DNA of 64,000 nucleotides from an uncultured Lachnospiraceae bacterium (lineage in GTDB: Bacteria; Bacillota; Clostridia; Lachnospirales; Lachnospiraceae). Within the stretch, counting starts at the first letter, position 1; every line of letters begins with the position of its first letter. The stretch lies in assembly GCA_946557105.1 (NCBI GenBank), contig CAMNSZ010000012.1, forward strand, positions 1 to 64,000. The letters run 5' to 3'. Position numbers and translations under genes: made by a program. Below, one piece after another: positions 25,667 through 33,954 of the stretch. The notes beneath the pieces were generated by a model that ran no database searches, was not told the origin of the DNA, and was given only the letters and a program-made list of their open reading frames with translations.

Positions 25667-27481
25667 TCAAGGGTTAACGTCGTCTTCAGCCCTTGTCTCC
25701 CTGCGGAGCCATATTTTCTCTTCCTCATTCAGATAAGGGGAAATTTTCTCAAAGACCTGTCTCTGGTATTCATAAAGATAGGCTCGTACCTCCTCCGTCA
25801 GATATCCTTCTTCAATGCCATCCATATCAATCGGAACCCATGTCAGCGTGTCAAAATGCATAAATTGACCATACTCGTTTTTCACATCATTCCGCGCAAC
25901 CATTACATTCTCTATGCGTATGCCGTGACTTCCCTCTATATAAATACCCGGTTCATTTGTAATATCCATCCCCTCCTCAAAAACCGTCTCGTCGGCAGTC
26001 TCACTAAATCGCCAACGTAAGCTCTGGGGCCCCTCGTGTACATTTAATATATATCCCACTCCATGACCTGTTCCGCACTTATAGTCAAGCCCCAGTTCCC
26101 AGATAGGCTGACGAGCCAGAATATCCAGATTTCTTCCGCTGCAGCCGTACAGCCAGCGAGCATGGGTAAGCTTAAGCATCCCCGCCGTCACCATAGTATA
26201 ATGAAGCTTTATTTCATCCGAAATATGGCCCAACACTATGGTTCTTGTAACGTCAGTGGTTCCTCCCAGATACTGGCCCCCCGAATCCACAAGAAGCATT
26301 CCCTCCGGTTTCAAAACAGCATGGTTTTCCGGCGTCGCTTCATAATGCATCATCGCGGCATTTTCTTTGTACCCCGCAATGGTCGGAAAAGACAAATCCA
26401 CAAATTCAGGAATCTGTCTCCTTAGCTTTTCCAAATAATCCGCTGCGTCAATCTCCGTAATTTCCTGCCGTCCAATATTGTTTTTTAACCAACAAATGAA
26501 CTTTGTCACCGCAACGCTGTCCTTAAGGTATATCTCCTTCATTCGTGCAAGCTCGGCAGGGCTTTTCACCGCTTTTAACGCCTCGGTAGGATTCTTTTTT
26601 TCCACGATTGTATGCTTCCCGCATAAAAGCTTATACAGCATGTAGCTGCAATAGCGCTTATCTAAAAGAATCTTGCTTCCTGCCTTCATTTCCTTAATAT
26701 AAGCTGCAATATCATGATATTCCTCCGTCTGTATGCCATGGTCCGCTAAATACTTCCGTGTTCTCTCCTCCAGCGCCTTATCCTGAATAAAAAGCACTGC
26801 CTTGTCCTCCATGACCAGAGCATAGGACATTGCCACAGGATTACATTCTACATCACAGCCGCGTATATTGAACAACCACATAATATCATCCAATTTTGTC
26901 AAAAAAAGCCCCTCCGCACCCTCCTCCTTTATTTTATCCCGTGTATCGGCAAGCTTTTCTTCAACGCTTTTCCCTGCGACGCTCTCCTCCAAAACCCAGA
27001 CTCTTCCCGCCGGGAAATCGGGGCGGTCCGCCCAGAGCTCCTCAGCCAAATCCTGACCGTAGGCGAAACGAATATTTTTTTCCGCAAGCGCCTTTTCATA
27101 ACGCCTGCACTCCAGCATGGAAAGAACCCGTCCGTCAAATCCAAACGTCTGCCCGTCCGTCATATGTTCTTTGAGGAATTCCTCCATAGTGGGAACGCCC
27201 TCGTCAAACATGCGGAAAAGCTCCACCTCTGTTCCCTCTAATTCCCACTGCGCCTGAATAAAGTATCTTCCGTCCGTCCAAAGCCCCGCGCCGTTCTGCC
27301 AGACCAGAAGCGTTCCGTTTGAGCCTGAAAAATTGCAGAAATATTCTCTTACCTTAAAATAGTCGTTTACATATTCGGAGTTGTGAAAATCTGCGGTAGG
27401 TATCATATAATAATCAATACGCTTCTCCCGCATCAGCTCCCGCAACGCCATTAACCTATCGCGTATATGGTAGTTTTCCAT
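25667..27481 (-). CDS. pepP: Xaa-Pro aminopeptidase (M24B, long form)
   Basis: Manganese-dependent peptidase removing N-terminal residues before proline. At 604 residues it is the long, three-domain eukaryote-like aminopeptidase P: two creatinase-like N-terminal domains (about 1-310), the M24 pita-bread catalytic domain (about 320-540) and a short C-terminal domain. Metal ligands can be placed in LLVDSGGQYLGGTTDVTRT (two Asp), GTGHGVGYILNVHEGP (His) and NEPGIYIEGSHGIRIEN (Glu, Glu). GAGG lies 5 bases before the ATG. It is probably a cytoplasmic peptide-recycling enzyme; no signal peptide is seen. Confidence 0.93.
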   Translation of the reverse strand: MENYHIRDRLMALRELMREKRIDYYMIPTADFHNSEYVNDYFKVREYFCNFSGSNGTLLVWQNGAGLWTDGRYFIQAQWELEGTEVELFRMFDEGVPTMEEFLKEHMTDGQTFGFDGRVLSMLECRRYEKALAEKNIRFAYGQDLAEELWADRPDFPAGRVWVLEESVAGKSVEEKLADTRDKIKEEGAEGLFLTKLDDIMWLFNIRGCDVECNPVAMSYALVMEDKAVLFIQDKALEERTRKYLADHGIQTEEYHDIAAYIKEMKAGSKILLDKRYCSYMLYKLLCGKHTIVEKKNPTEALKAVKSPAELARMKEIYLKDSVAVTKFICWLKNNIGRQEITEIDAADYLEKLRRQIPEFVDLSFPTIAGYKENAAMMHYEATPENHAVLKPEGMLLVDSGGQYLGGTTDVTRTIVLGHISDEIKLHYTMVTAGMLKLTHARWLYGCSGRNLDILARQPIWELGLDYKCGTGHGVGYILNVHEGPQSLRWRFSETADETVFEEGMDITNEPGIYIEGSHGIRIENVMVARNDVKNEYGQFMHFDTLTWVPIDMDGIEEGYLTEEVRAYLYEYQRQVFEKISPYLNEEEKIWLRRETRAEDDVNP

Positions 27482-27620
27482 TGTTACCTCGTTTCCGAAG
27501 TCCGCCTATACTGCGGACTTCTCTAATTTACCGGTTCTGTATATTCTAAACACATATTACAGTGAATCCCGTTTACAAATCTCTCCATCCCGCAGGACTG
27601 CCTAACTCCGCCTGACCGAC

Positions 27621-28286
27621 TTAATAGCCCTCTGTCAGCTCCCCCTCACAGAGTCCTACTGCTCTGGATGTACCGATACGGTCGCAGCCAAGCCCGATAA
27701 ACGTTTCCAAGTCCTCTAAGGACGACACGCCCCCTGCCGCCTTTATTTTCACATTGGCTCCGATATGCTTCTTAAACAGCTCCACATCCTCCCTTGTCGC
27801 CCCGCCGGTTCCAAAGCCTGTGGACGTCTTGATATAATCGGCGCCGGCATTTGTCACCGCCTTACACATGGCGATTTTCTCCTCCTCCGTCAGATAACAG
27901 GTCTCAATGATCACTTTAAGAATATGGCTTCCACAGGCCTGCTTTAGCCGCCTTATTTCATCCTCCACTTTTTCATATAATCCATTCTTTACATCACCGA
28001 TATTGACTACCATATCAATCTCGCTGCAGCCGTCCGCAAGCGCCTGCTTTACCTCCGCAAGCTTTGCCTCCGTCACACTGTAGCCTAACGGGAATCCTAC
28101 CACTGTACAAATATTCAGTTTATCCCCGTAAGCATCTGCTATTCTTTTGATATAAGCAGGCGGAACACACACGCTCGCCGTTTGATACTGAATCGCCTCC
28201 TCGCAAAGCCTTGCAATATCCTCCCATGTGGCAAACGCCTTCAGCTGAGTATGATCCACCTTTTTTAACAGCTCTCTTGCATTCAT
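27621..28286 (-). CDS. deoC: Deoxyribose-phosphate aldolase
   Basis: Splits 2-deoxyribose-5-phosphate into glyceraldehyde-3-phosphate and acetaldehyde (class I aldolase) in deoxynucleoside catabolism. It is 221 residues, the normal length. The Schiff-base lysine is Lys153 in YIKTSTGFGTGGAT; VVGFPLG and the C-terminal KAAGGV block are also present. AGGAGGG precedes the ATG. No other deo gene (deoA, deoD, cdd) is adjacent, so it stands alone between aminopeptidase P and a lipoprotein gene. Confidence 0.95.
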   Translation of the reverse strand: MNARELLKKVDHTQLKAFATWEDIARLCEEAIQYQTASVCVPPAYIKRIADAYGDKLNICTVVGFPLGYSVTEAKLAEVKQALADGCSEIDMVVNIGDVKNGLYEKVEDEIRRLKQACGSHILKVIIETCYLTEEEKIAMCKAVTNAGADYIKTSTGFGTGGATREDVELFKKHIGANVKIKAAGGVSSLEDLETFIGLGCDRIGTSRAVGLCEGELTEGY

Positions 28287-28397
28287 ATTATCGTTTCCCT
28301 CCTGAAATATTATAAATCCTTATGACCCGACCTCTGTATACCTTTGAAAAACGGAACATTGAAAACCTTTTCTTCAAATAATTCTAATACGAATAAC

Positions 28398-28436
28398 AAA
28401 AAAAGACAAGGCAGAATCCAAACCTGATTCTGCCCT
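28398..28436 (-). terminator. Intrinsic terminator of the small-protein/propeller-lipoprotein operon
   Basis: Minus-strand stem AGGGCAGAATC / GATTCTGCCTT, loop AGGTTTG, followed by a run of seven T. It lies about 60 bases downstream of the lipoprotein stop and separates the operon from deoC. Confidence 0.88.
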
Positions 28437-28493
28437 GCGCCGCTGTCGGCGGATTCTGCCAAAACGTTTTGCGTGCGTACATGCCGCCGCATA

Positions 28494-30722
28494 CTATTTT
28501 GTCTCGTCTAAATATAGCTGTACCCTATTGTCCAGTATTCTTGCCGCCTCCACAGCTTCAATGCTTCCTGCAAAATATGGTTCTAACTCCTCCTCCACTA
28601 TATCCATAATGTTCAATACCTTCCAATTATCGGATTGTGCCTGTTCAAGCAGCCAATAAAATTCGCTAATCTGTTCGTCGCTTAAGCTCCCCCTGTCATA
28701 TTTCACACCGTTCCCGCAGTCTATAGTCTCTATGTTGTTCCCCCACTGCTTCCCCCGAATCTCCAACAAATACTCAAAGGATTTCATATGGACGGGCAGC
28801 TGCGGTCTCCAGCCCGCCGCCTCCTGACCTGATACGGCTTTAAAATCTATATATTCGTTTTGTATTTCCTCAGACATCATAAATTTAAAAAATTCCAACG
28901 CCCCCTCTTTGTTCTCTGACGCCGTGTTTAAAAACAGTTCCCGGCATCTTGCGTATATGCCGTTTCCCTCCGCTTTTGGATATCCCAGCATAGCGGCCTC
29001 TCCCGAAAAACAGGCGTCCAGATAATTTAGCATCTGCGGATCTGCAAAGGTTATCGGCCGGGTTGCCACCGCTTCTCCCGAAGAAAGCAGCCTGCCCTCC
29101 TGATTCAGCATTCCCCTTGTGTCGGCATAATTCAAGGCAAAATCCAACAGCTCCAAGAAGGGCTCCTCCGTCAAATGACTCTCCCCCTGCTCCCAGTCAA
29201 TATATATAGTATTCTCATTATCAAACAGCCCATAATATTTTACAATATCCACTCCGTCGCAACCGCATTGTAAAATGCGTGCCTCCGAATTTTTCACAGC
29301 CTCCATAAGCTCCGGCACTGTCCATGAACTGCGTTTTCCGGATAGCTTACGCGAATAGGTGGCAAAAAACAGCTGGCAATCATAGGGCATACCATAAAGC
29401 GCTCCGTTTCTCCTGCTGCCCTCTAACGCCGCAGGCAAATACTGGCTTTCATCCTCTAAAACCCCGTCAAGCTTCTCAAAGTAACCGTTTTGAATATAAA
29501 CCTCCGCATCCCAGATTGCTTCATCCGAAATAATATCCGGTCCTTTACCCGCGCTGATTTCCAGCTGAAGCCTATCCCAATAATCCGCAAGCTCCTCGTC
29601 CTCCTGCGGCAGTCTGGTCACAATGCGCCATATATCGCTCTGACGGTTAAATGCGGCTATAACCCTTTGTAAGCCGATATGATTTTGTCCAAAGGCTATC
29701 TCTATCTCCCGTTTTTTTTCAGTCTCTCCCTCTGTATCCTCTCCGGCGCGCAGCATATAATACTCGCCGCCAATTTGAACAAGCATCCTTACGCCCTTAT
29801 CCTCATTCATCTCCAGACCATATATTGCATTTAAAACATAGTCGCTCTCGGAAAAAGTACATAACAGCTGTGCGCCCGTATTATTGTAGCGCCACAGCTT
29901 TTCTCTGTTCGCCCAATATATATTGCCGTCGTAAGACACACATATCCGATACGCCTCCTCATCCCAGTTCTCCAGTCTGGTCATACACTCTTCCTTTGAT
30001 ATTTCCCAAATTCCCGCCCCTTTTTCATCATAGGCATATAAATAAACATCTGAAGCCTTCGAGTTCGGCAAAACATCATAAATCTGCCCCTGAAAGGTTC
30101 TTTCCTCCTGAATGCGAAGTCCGTCATCCAAAATAACCAGATTTCCTTCCGTCCTGTTATAAGCGTATGCCTGCCCGTTCCCACTAAGCCTCAAGCTATA
30201 GTTTTCAAGCTTTTCCGGAAAAATTCCCTTCACTTCCTCCACCCCGTCTTCCCCGCAGGCTCCCAAATAATATCTGTTATCGTTACGGCACAGCAGGGTG
30301 CAGAAAGCAGGCTCTCCCTCCAAAAAATAAATATTACTTATCACATATTGCCTGCCGTCCTCCTCATAGCGCGCGGGTATTGATGTAACGCTCCACTCGT
30401 CATAGGGATGCTTGAGACTCAACAGCCAGATTCCCTGCGTAAACCCGTCTTCATCCAAAACCTTCAACTGGCGATATAAATTCCCCCCGCACATTTCAAG
30501 CCTTCCAGCAGTATATTGTAAGCCCTCCCTCGTCACTACCTCTTCCGCTAACCGCTCAAGCGCTTTCTCCGGGTCCGCAACAGGCGTCAGCTCCAAAATA
30601 CTATAAAACCCCTTATCCGCCTCATTTTCATCAATAACCGGCTGTGAAGAAATTTCACAGCCGGTTATAAAGAAAAACAATATAATAACGGAAAGCAAAC
30701 GGAAACGTTGCCGCTTTTTCAT
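28494..30722 (-). CDS. Large lipoprotein: propeller-like region fused to a solute-binding domain
   Basis: A 742-residue secreted lipoprotein with lipobox FFFITGC (Cys22). Residues about 70-330 contain repeated short beta-strand units (for example SYDGNIYWANREKLWRY) that look like a beta-propeller. From about 338 on it is an extracellular solute-binding protein: IEIAFGQN start, LQLEISAGKGPDII, NGYFEKLDGVL and RNGALYGMPYD, with a typical C-terminal helix after EELEPYFAG. No permease is adjacent. It starts 24 bases after the stop of the small secreted protein and appears to share its strong promoter. The ligand is unknown; the fusion suggests a surface binding or sensing role rather than simple import. 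The propeller assignment is tentative. Confidence 0.78.
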   Translation of the reverse strand: MKKRQRFRLLSVIILFFFITGCEISSQPVIDENEADKGFYSILELTPVADPEKALERLAEEVVTREGLQYTAGRLEMCGGNLYRQLKVLDEDGFTQGIWLLSLKHPYDEWSVTSIPARYEEDGRQYVISNIYFLEGEPAFCTLLCRNDNRYYLGACGEDGVEEVKGIFPEKLENYSLRLSGNGQAYAYNRTEGNLVILDDGLRIQEERTFQGQIYDVLPNSKASDVYLYAYDEKGAGIWEISKEECMTRLENWDEEAYRICVSYDGNIYWANREKLWRYNNTGAQLLCTFSESDYVLNAIYGLEMNEDKGVRMLVQIGGEYYMLRAGEDTEGETEKKREIEIAFGQNHIGLQRVIAAFNRQSDIWRIVTRLPQEDEELADYWDRLQLEISAGKGPDIISDEAIWDAEVYIQNGYFEKLDGVLEDESQYLPAALEGSRRNGALYGMPYDCQLFFATYSRKLSGKRSSWTVPELMEAVKNSEARILQCGCDGVDIVKYYGLFDNENTIYIDWEQGESHLTEEPFLELLDFALNYADTRGMLNQEGRLLSSGEAVATRPITFADPQMLNYLDACFSGEAAMLGYPKAEGNGIYARCRELFLNTASENKEGALEFFKFMMSEEIQNEYIDFKAVSGQEAAGWRPQLPVHMKSFEYLLEIRGKQWGNNIETIDCGNGVKYDRGSLSDEQISEFYWLLEQAQSDNWKVLNIMDIVEEELEPYFAGSIEAVEAARILDNRVQLYLDETK

Positions 30723-30746
30723 AAATAAACTTCCCCTTTGATTTTA

Positions 30747-31049
30747 TTATAATCCGCAATCACAGTGTTTTACTTCGCCATGGTCGTTCCTATACTCGCC
30801 TGCCCCGCAAGCACATTTATAATAATCTCGATAATATATAACTACCATATTGCAGGAAAGAGTTTTTCCGTCTCTGACGTAGGGATGCTCGCCTCCATGA
30901 ATTGATTTATAAGACACATGTTCATTATATAACGAAAACGCATGCTCGTGCACCGCCCTCATACTGCCTGCCGCGCTGGCAGTAATCGAGCACCCCAGCA
31001 TCATAACAACCAATCCCACTAATACCAATTTTTTCTTTAAGCCTTTCAT
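30747..31049 (-). CDS. Small secreted Cys/His-rich protein, function unknown
   Basis: A 100-residue exported protein: basic N-terminus, hydrophobic core and signal-peptidase site after SITASA. A GC at residues 19-20 (MMLGC) could instead be a weak lipobox. The mature part has seven histidines and five cysteines. It ends in paired CxC motifs, Cys79-Ala-Cys81 and Cys96-Asp-Cys98, with His90 and His95 between them, which looks like a small metal-binding knuckle. I do not recognise a named family. A near-consensus promoter lies about 80 bases upstream and AAAGGA about 10 bases before the ATG. The large solute-binding lipoprotein follows 24 bases downstream, so the two are probably co-expressed. 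Confidence 0.75.
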   Translation of the reverse strand: MKGLKKKLVLVGLVVMMLGCSITASAAGSMRAVHEHAFSLYNEHVSYKSIHGGEHPYVRDGKTLSCNMVVIYYRDYYKCACGAGEYRNDHGEVKHCDCGL

Positions 31050-31126
31050 AGATACATTTTCCTTTCTTTCTAACTAAATAAATTTCCCGATAGACTATAT
31101 CAATCACAAATATTTATGATATATTT

Positions 31127-31156
31127 ATTATAACTCTGTATAATTATGATTGTCAA
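31127..31156 (-). promoter_or_regulatory. Near-consensus promoter of the small secreted protein operon
   Basis: Minus-strand TTGACA (31156-31151), 18-base spacer, TATAAT (31132-31127). Both hexamers match the sigma-A consensus exactly, so the small secreted protein and the lipoprotein behind it are likely well expressed unless repressed. Confidence 0.82.
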
Positions 31157-31226
31157 TATAAGTTATGTAATAAATGTATGCTTTAAATCATAATGTCTCT
31201 AATCGAAAAATAATTTTCAAGCTTTT

Positions 31227-31396
31227 TTACAATTTGCTTAAATAAAGCTGCGCCCTCTTGCGAAGCACATTAAGCACCTCGTCATAATTAAATATGAGCG
31301 CGCTTTTGTACCCCCAATCTCCTTGCCCGTATCCGCCCCATCATAAAACCGCCGCAGCTAACGCCTTCCACCCCCTTTTAACTGCTCCTTAGTCAT
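31227..31396 (-). pseudogene. Possible decayed gene fragment
   Basis: In the 504-base gap between thrC and the small secreted protein, the minus strand shows a protein-like stretch ending in DEVLNVLRKRAQLYLSKL and a stop at 31229-31227. Its frame is open only back to a TGA at 31343. Upstream, ATG 31396 begins MTKEQLK in another frame and stops after 12 residues beyond a GGGGG run. This pattern is what a frameshifted remnant would give. I cannot name the parent family, and chance is possible. The rest of the gap (31157-31226 and 31397-31476) shows nothing else. Confidence 0.3.
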
Positions 31397-31476
31397 GACG
31401 TCAATGAACCGACTATCTCTTCTCCTTTGCTTTCCGCAGACCTATTTTCATATCTTCATGCCTTTCTAAACCATAC

Positions 31477-31518
31477 AAAAAGCCGGCGGACGTCTGGCTC
31501 TGCCAAACATCCGCCGGT
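31477..31518 (-). terminator. Intrinsic terminator of thrC
   Basis: Minus-strand stem ACCGGCGGATGTTTGGC / GCCAGACGTCCGCCGGC, loop AGA, followed by TTTTTG. Long, GC-rich and about 37 bases after the thrC stop. Confidence 0.93.
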
Positions 31519-31554
31519 ATTACTCATACCTGTTTATTCCGTTCAATATAACCG

Positions 31555-33042
31555 TCAGATATTCAAAAACTCCCTTACAACTGCCTGCATTTTATCCACG
31601 TCGCACTGCTTATCGTGCAGTACAGGGGCGGTGCGTATCTCCTCAATGGCCATGGGAACCTTCACATTTGCCAACCCTGAAAGCTCGTCTACCAATTCAA
31701 AGTCGCTCATACTGTCATACTTTCCATCAATGGCATTCATAACGCTTCGGGTAAATTTAAAAGGGCTTGCAGTGGAGGCAATCACGGTTTTAGTCATGTC
31801 GCCCGTCTGCGCCTTATACTTCTCGTACACTGCCGCTGCAACAGCCGTGTGGGTATCTATCACATAGCCGCAGTCGCCGTATATTTTTCTGATAATCTCC
31901 GCCGCTTCCGCTTCTGTAGCATAATTTCCGTAAAAATCCAAAAGCTTCTCTCTCATTTCCGCGGTTATAATATATTTCCCCTGAGAGGCAAGCGCTTCCA
32001 TCAGCTCCTTATTCTTATCGGCGTCGTTATCGGCAATACGATAAATCAACCGCTCAAGATTACTGGATATTAAAATATCCATGGAGGGAGAACTGGTAAG
32101 AACAAATTCCCTGTTCCTGTCATATGTACCCGTGCTGAAGAAATCATACAAAACCTTATTATCATTGGAAGCGCAAATCAGCCTGCCAACGGGAAGTCCC
32201 ATATTCTTTGCATAGAACGCCGCCAAGATATTCCCAAAATTACCCGTGGGAACCACCACATTAATGCTTTCCCCCTCGGCAATCTTACCCTCCTGCAAAA
32301 GCTTTGCATAAGCATATACATAATAGCAAATCTGCGGCACCAGCCTGCCGATATTAATGGAATTGGCGGAGGAAAACTGAAAACCCTTTTCATCCATCTC
32401 TCTTGCGAGCTCCTTATCGGAAAAAATCTTCTTCACACCGGTCTGCGCGTCGTCAAAATTCCCATGGATACCCACAACCAAAGTATTGTCACCCTTTTGA
32501 GTAACCATCTGCCTCTCCTGAATGGGGCTGACTCCGTTTTTAGGATAAAATACGATAATTTTGGTTCCCTCTACCCCGGCGAAGCCTGCCAAAGCCGCTT
32601 TACCCGTATCTCCCGAGGTAGCGGTTAAAATAACGATTTCGTTTTTAATTTTATTCTTCTTTGCGGAAGTAATCATTAAATGGGGTAAAATCGACAGCGC
32701 CATATCTTTAAACGCTATGGTAGCGCCGTGAAAAAGCTCCAGATAAAAAGCTCCCTCCGCTTCTACCAGAGGAACGATTTCCTCCGCGTCAAACTTACCG
32801 TCATAGGCTCTGTCAATACAGTCTTTCAGCTCCTGTGCGGTAAAATCCGTCAAAAACAGCTTCATAACCTCATAAGCGACCTCCTGATAGGTCATACCCG
32901 ATAATTCCTTTAAGCTCTTATCCAAGGAAGGGATATGATCCGGCACAAATAAACCTCCGTCATCTGAAAGTCCCTTTAAAATTGCCTGTGAGGCTGTCAC
33001 CGGCTCACTCTTACTCCGTGTGCTATGATATAATACTTCCAT
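31555..33042 (-). CDS. thrC: Threonine synthase
   Basis: PLP-dependent conversion of O-phosphohomoserine to threonine. At 495 residues it is the longer form found in many Clostridia. Motifs: N-terminal YHSTRSKSEPVTASQAILKGLSDDGGLFVP; the PLP-binding lysine in FKDMALSILPHL; LTATSGDTGKAALAGF, which binds the phosphate; and SANSINIGRLVPQICYYVYAY. The Shine-Dalgarno site is weak and far from the ATG. It is monocistronic, with its own promoter at 33171-33199 and a strong terminator. A leader of about 120 bases precedes it. Confidence 0.95.
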   Translation of the reverse strand: MEVLYHSTRSKSEPVTASQAILKGLSDDGGLFVPDHIPSLDKSLKELSGMTYQEVAYEVMKLFLTDFTAQELKDCIDRAYDGKFDAEEIVPLVEAEGAFYLELFHGATIAFKDMALSILPHLMITSAKKNKIKNEIVILTATSGDTGKAALAGFAGVEGTKIIVFYPKNGVSPIQERQMVTQKGDNTLVVGIHGNFDDAQTGVKKIFSDKELAREMDEKGFQFSSANSINIGRLVPQICYYVYAYAKLLQEGKIAEGESINVVVPTGNFGNILAAFYAKNMGLPVGRLICASNDNKVLYDFFSTGTYDRNREFVLTSSPSMDILISSNLERLIYRIADNDADKNKELMEALASQGKYIITAEMREKLLDFYGNYATEAEAAEIIRKIYGDCGYVIDTHTAVAAAVYEKYKAQTGDMTKTVIASTASPFKFTRSVMNAIDGKYDSMSDFELVDELSGLANVKVPMAIEEIRTAPVLHDKQCDVDKMQAVVREFLNI

Positions 33043-33165
33043 CTATATAACCGTACCCTTTCCTATACCTGTATGTTTAAAGAAGAGTTCTACTCCCTGC
33101 AGGCATAACTTTTCCCGGTGTCTCCACCTGCCGGCACATCTTAAACCGCCGCCATCCGAAGACTT
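33043..33165 (-). promoter_or_regulatory. thrC 5' leader with potential hairpins, unassigned
   Basis: About 120 transcribed but untranslated bases between the promoter and thrC. Visible pairings include GGTG-GAGA-CACC, nested inside GGCAGG / GCCTGC further out. It lacks the T-box core sequence, and I do not recognise a known riboswitch. It may be a simple structured leader or an unrecognised regulatory element. Confidence 0.35.
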
Positions 33166-33170
33166 AGGTT

Positions 33171-33199
33171 AGTATAGCACACTTTTGTTTTTGGCGCAA
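33171..33199 (-). promoter_or_regulatory. Promoter of thrC
   Basis: Minus-strand TTGCGC (33199-33194), 17-base spacer, TATACT (33176-33171). It lies just after the stop of the upstream SleB-like gene (33205). Confidence 0.75.
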
Positions 33200-33204
33200 T
33201 CACT

Positions 33205-33822
33205 TCACTTGAAAAACTCATGTCCTCCATGCTTAAACAAAAAGGTTAAATTCTCGTCAAACCATTTCATTTTATTGCTGTCGGCATACTTTCTCGCTGC
33301 AAAATATAATGCTCCTTCCGAGATATCTTCTCCCTCCAGAGCTCGTCCGACCGCCTCCATTGTTTCCTCGCTGATTTCTACCTTCCAAAATCTTCCGTTT
33401 GCCACAGGCGAAAACTGAGTCACCCCTTTCGACCTTTGAAACACCACCTCGGATACCGTTTCGGGAAATTTTTCATCGTTCATACGATTTAATACTACGT
33501 TTGCCACCAAAAGCTTCCCGTCCTCGTCCTCCGTTCCTGCCTCCGCCTCCACAATCCGCAGAAGAATCTCAAGCTCCTCCTCTGGAAGGTCATACGCAAG
33601 CTTTTTTTCCAGCACGTCGCACTCCACTACTCTCTGGCCCGACGCCGCTATGCTGGCAATTCCCAACGTACTGCTCTTTTGGTCGGCAATTATGGCTCTG
33701 GGCATCGAAAGCTGAAAAGCCGATACGGAATTTAAATTGCCCTCCACTCCCTCGACACATAGGAATCCAAATGAAAATAACAGATATATTAGCACCAAAC
33801 AGCCTAATGCTTTTTTATACAT
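33205..33822 (-). CDS. SleB-like cell wall hydrolase (Hydrolase_2)
   Basis: A 205-residue exported protein: N-terminal hydrophobic signal or anchor (about 6-24), a spacer, then the SleB/CwlJ-type lytic transglycosylase domain from about residue 80 on. Recognisable blocks are IVEAEAGTEDEDGKLLVANVVLNRM (with the catalytic glutamate), QFSPVANG, DISEGALYFAA and a C-terminal GGHEF. SleB itself degrades spore cortex during germination. This one lacks the N-terminal peptidoglycan-binding domain of SleB, so it may act in vegetative wall turnover. ATG 33822 has GGAGG 9 bases upstream, which decides it over the frame opening at 33858. It is divergent from the AP2-like gene. Confidence 0.85.
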   Translation of the reverse strand: MYKKALGCLVLIYLLFSFGFLCVEGVEGNLNSVSAFQLSMPRAIIADQKSSTLGIASIAASGQRVVECDVLEKKLAYDLPEEELEILLRIVEAEAGTEDEDGKLLVANVVLNRMNDEKFPETVSEVVFQRSKGVTQFSPVANGRFWKVEISEETMEAVGRALEGEDISEGALYFAARKYADSNKMKWFDENLTFLFKHGGHEFFK

Positions 33823-33875
33823 TGGACAACACCTCCGATATATTAGTTTATGAGGCAAGTCCTGAAAATATTTCT

Positions 33876-33907
33876 AATTTGTACAAATTTATGAAAAATG
33901 TTATACT
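33876..33907 (+). promoter_or_regulatory. Promoter with palindromic operator, AP2/HNH-like gene
   Basis: Plus-strand TTGTAC (33879-33884), 17-base spacer, TATACT (33902-33907). A perfect 14-base palindrome AATTTGTACAAATT at 33876-33889 contains the whole -35 box, so a dimeric regulator bound there would block the promoter. The divergent SleB-like gene starts 54 bases to the left, so one site could affect both. Confidence 0.68.
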
Positions 33908-33954
33908 ATATACATCTACAAAAAACGCGCTGTCAGGTCTAAAAACGAGAAATT

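Noticed and set aside
33043..33165. A threonine T-box in front of thrC
   Set aside because: The GGTGGTACC core and antiterminator bulge are absent.
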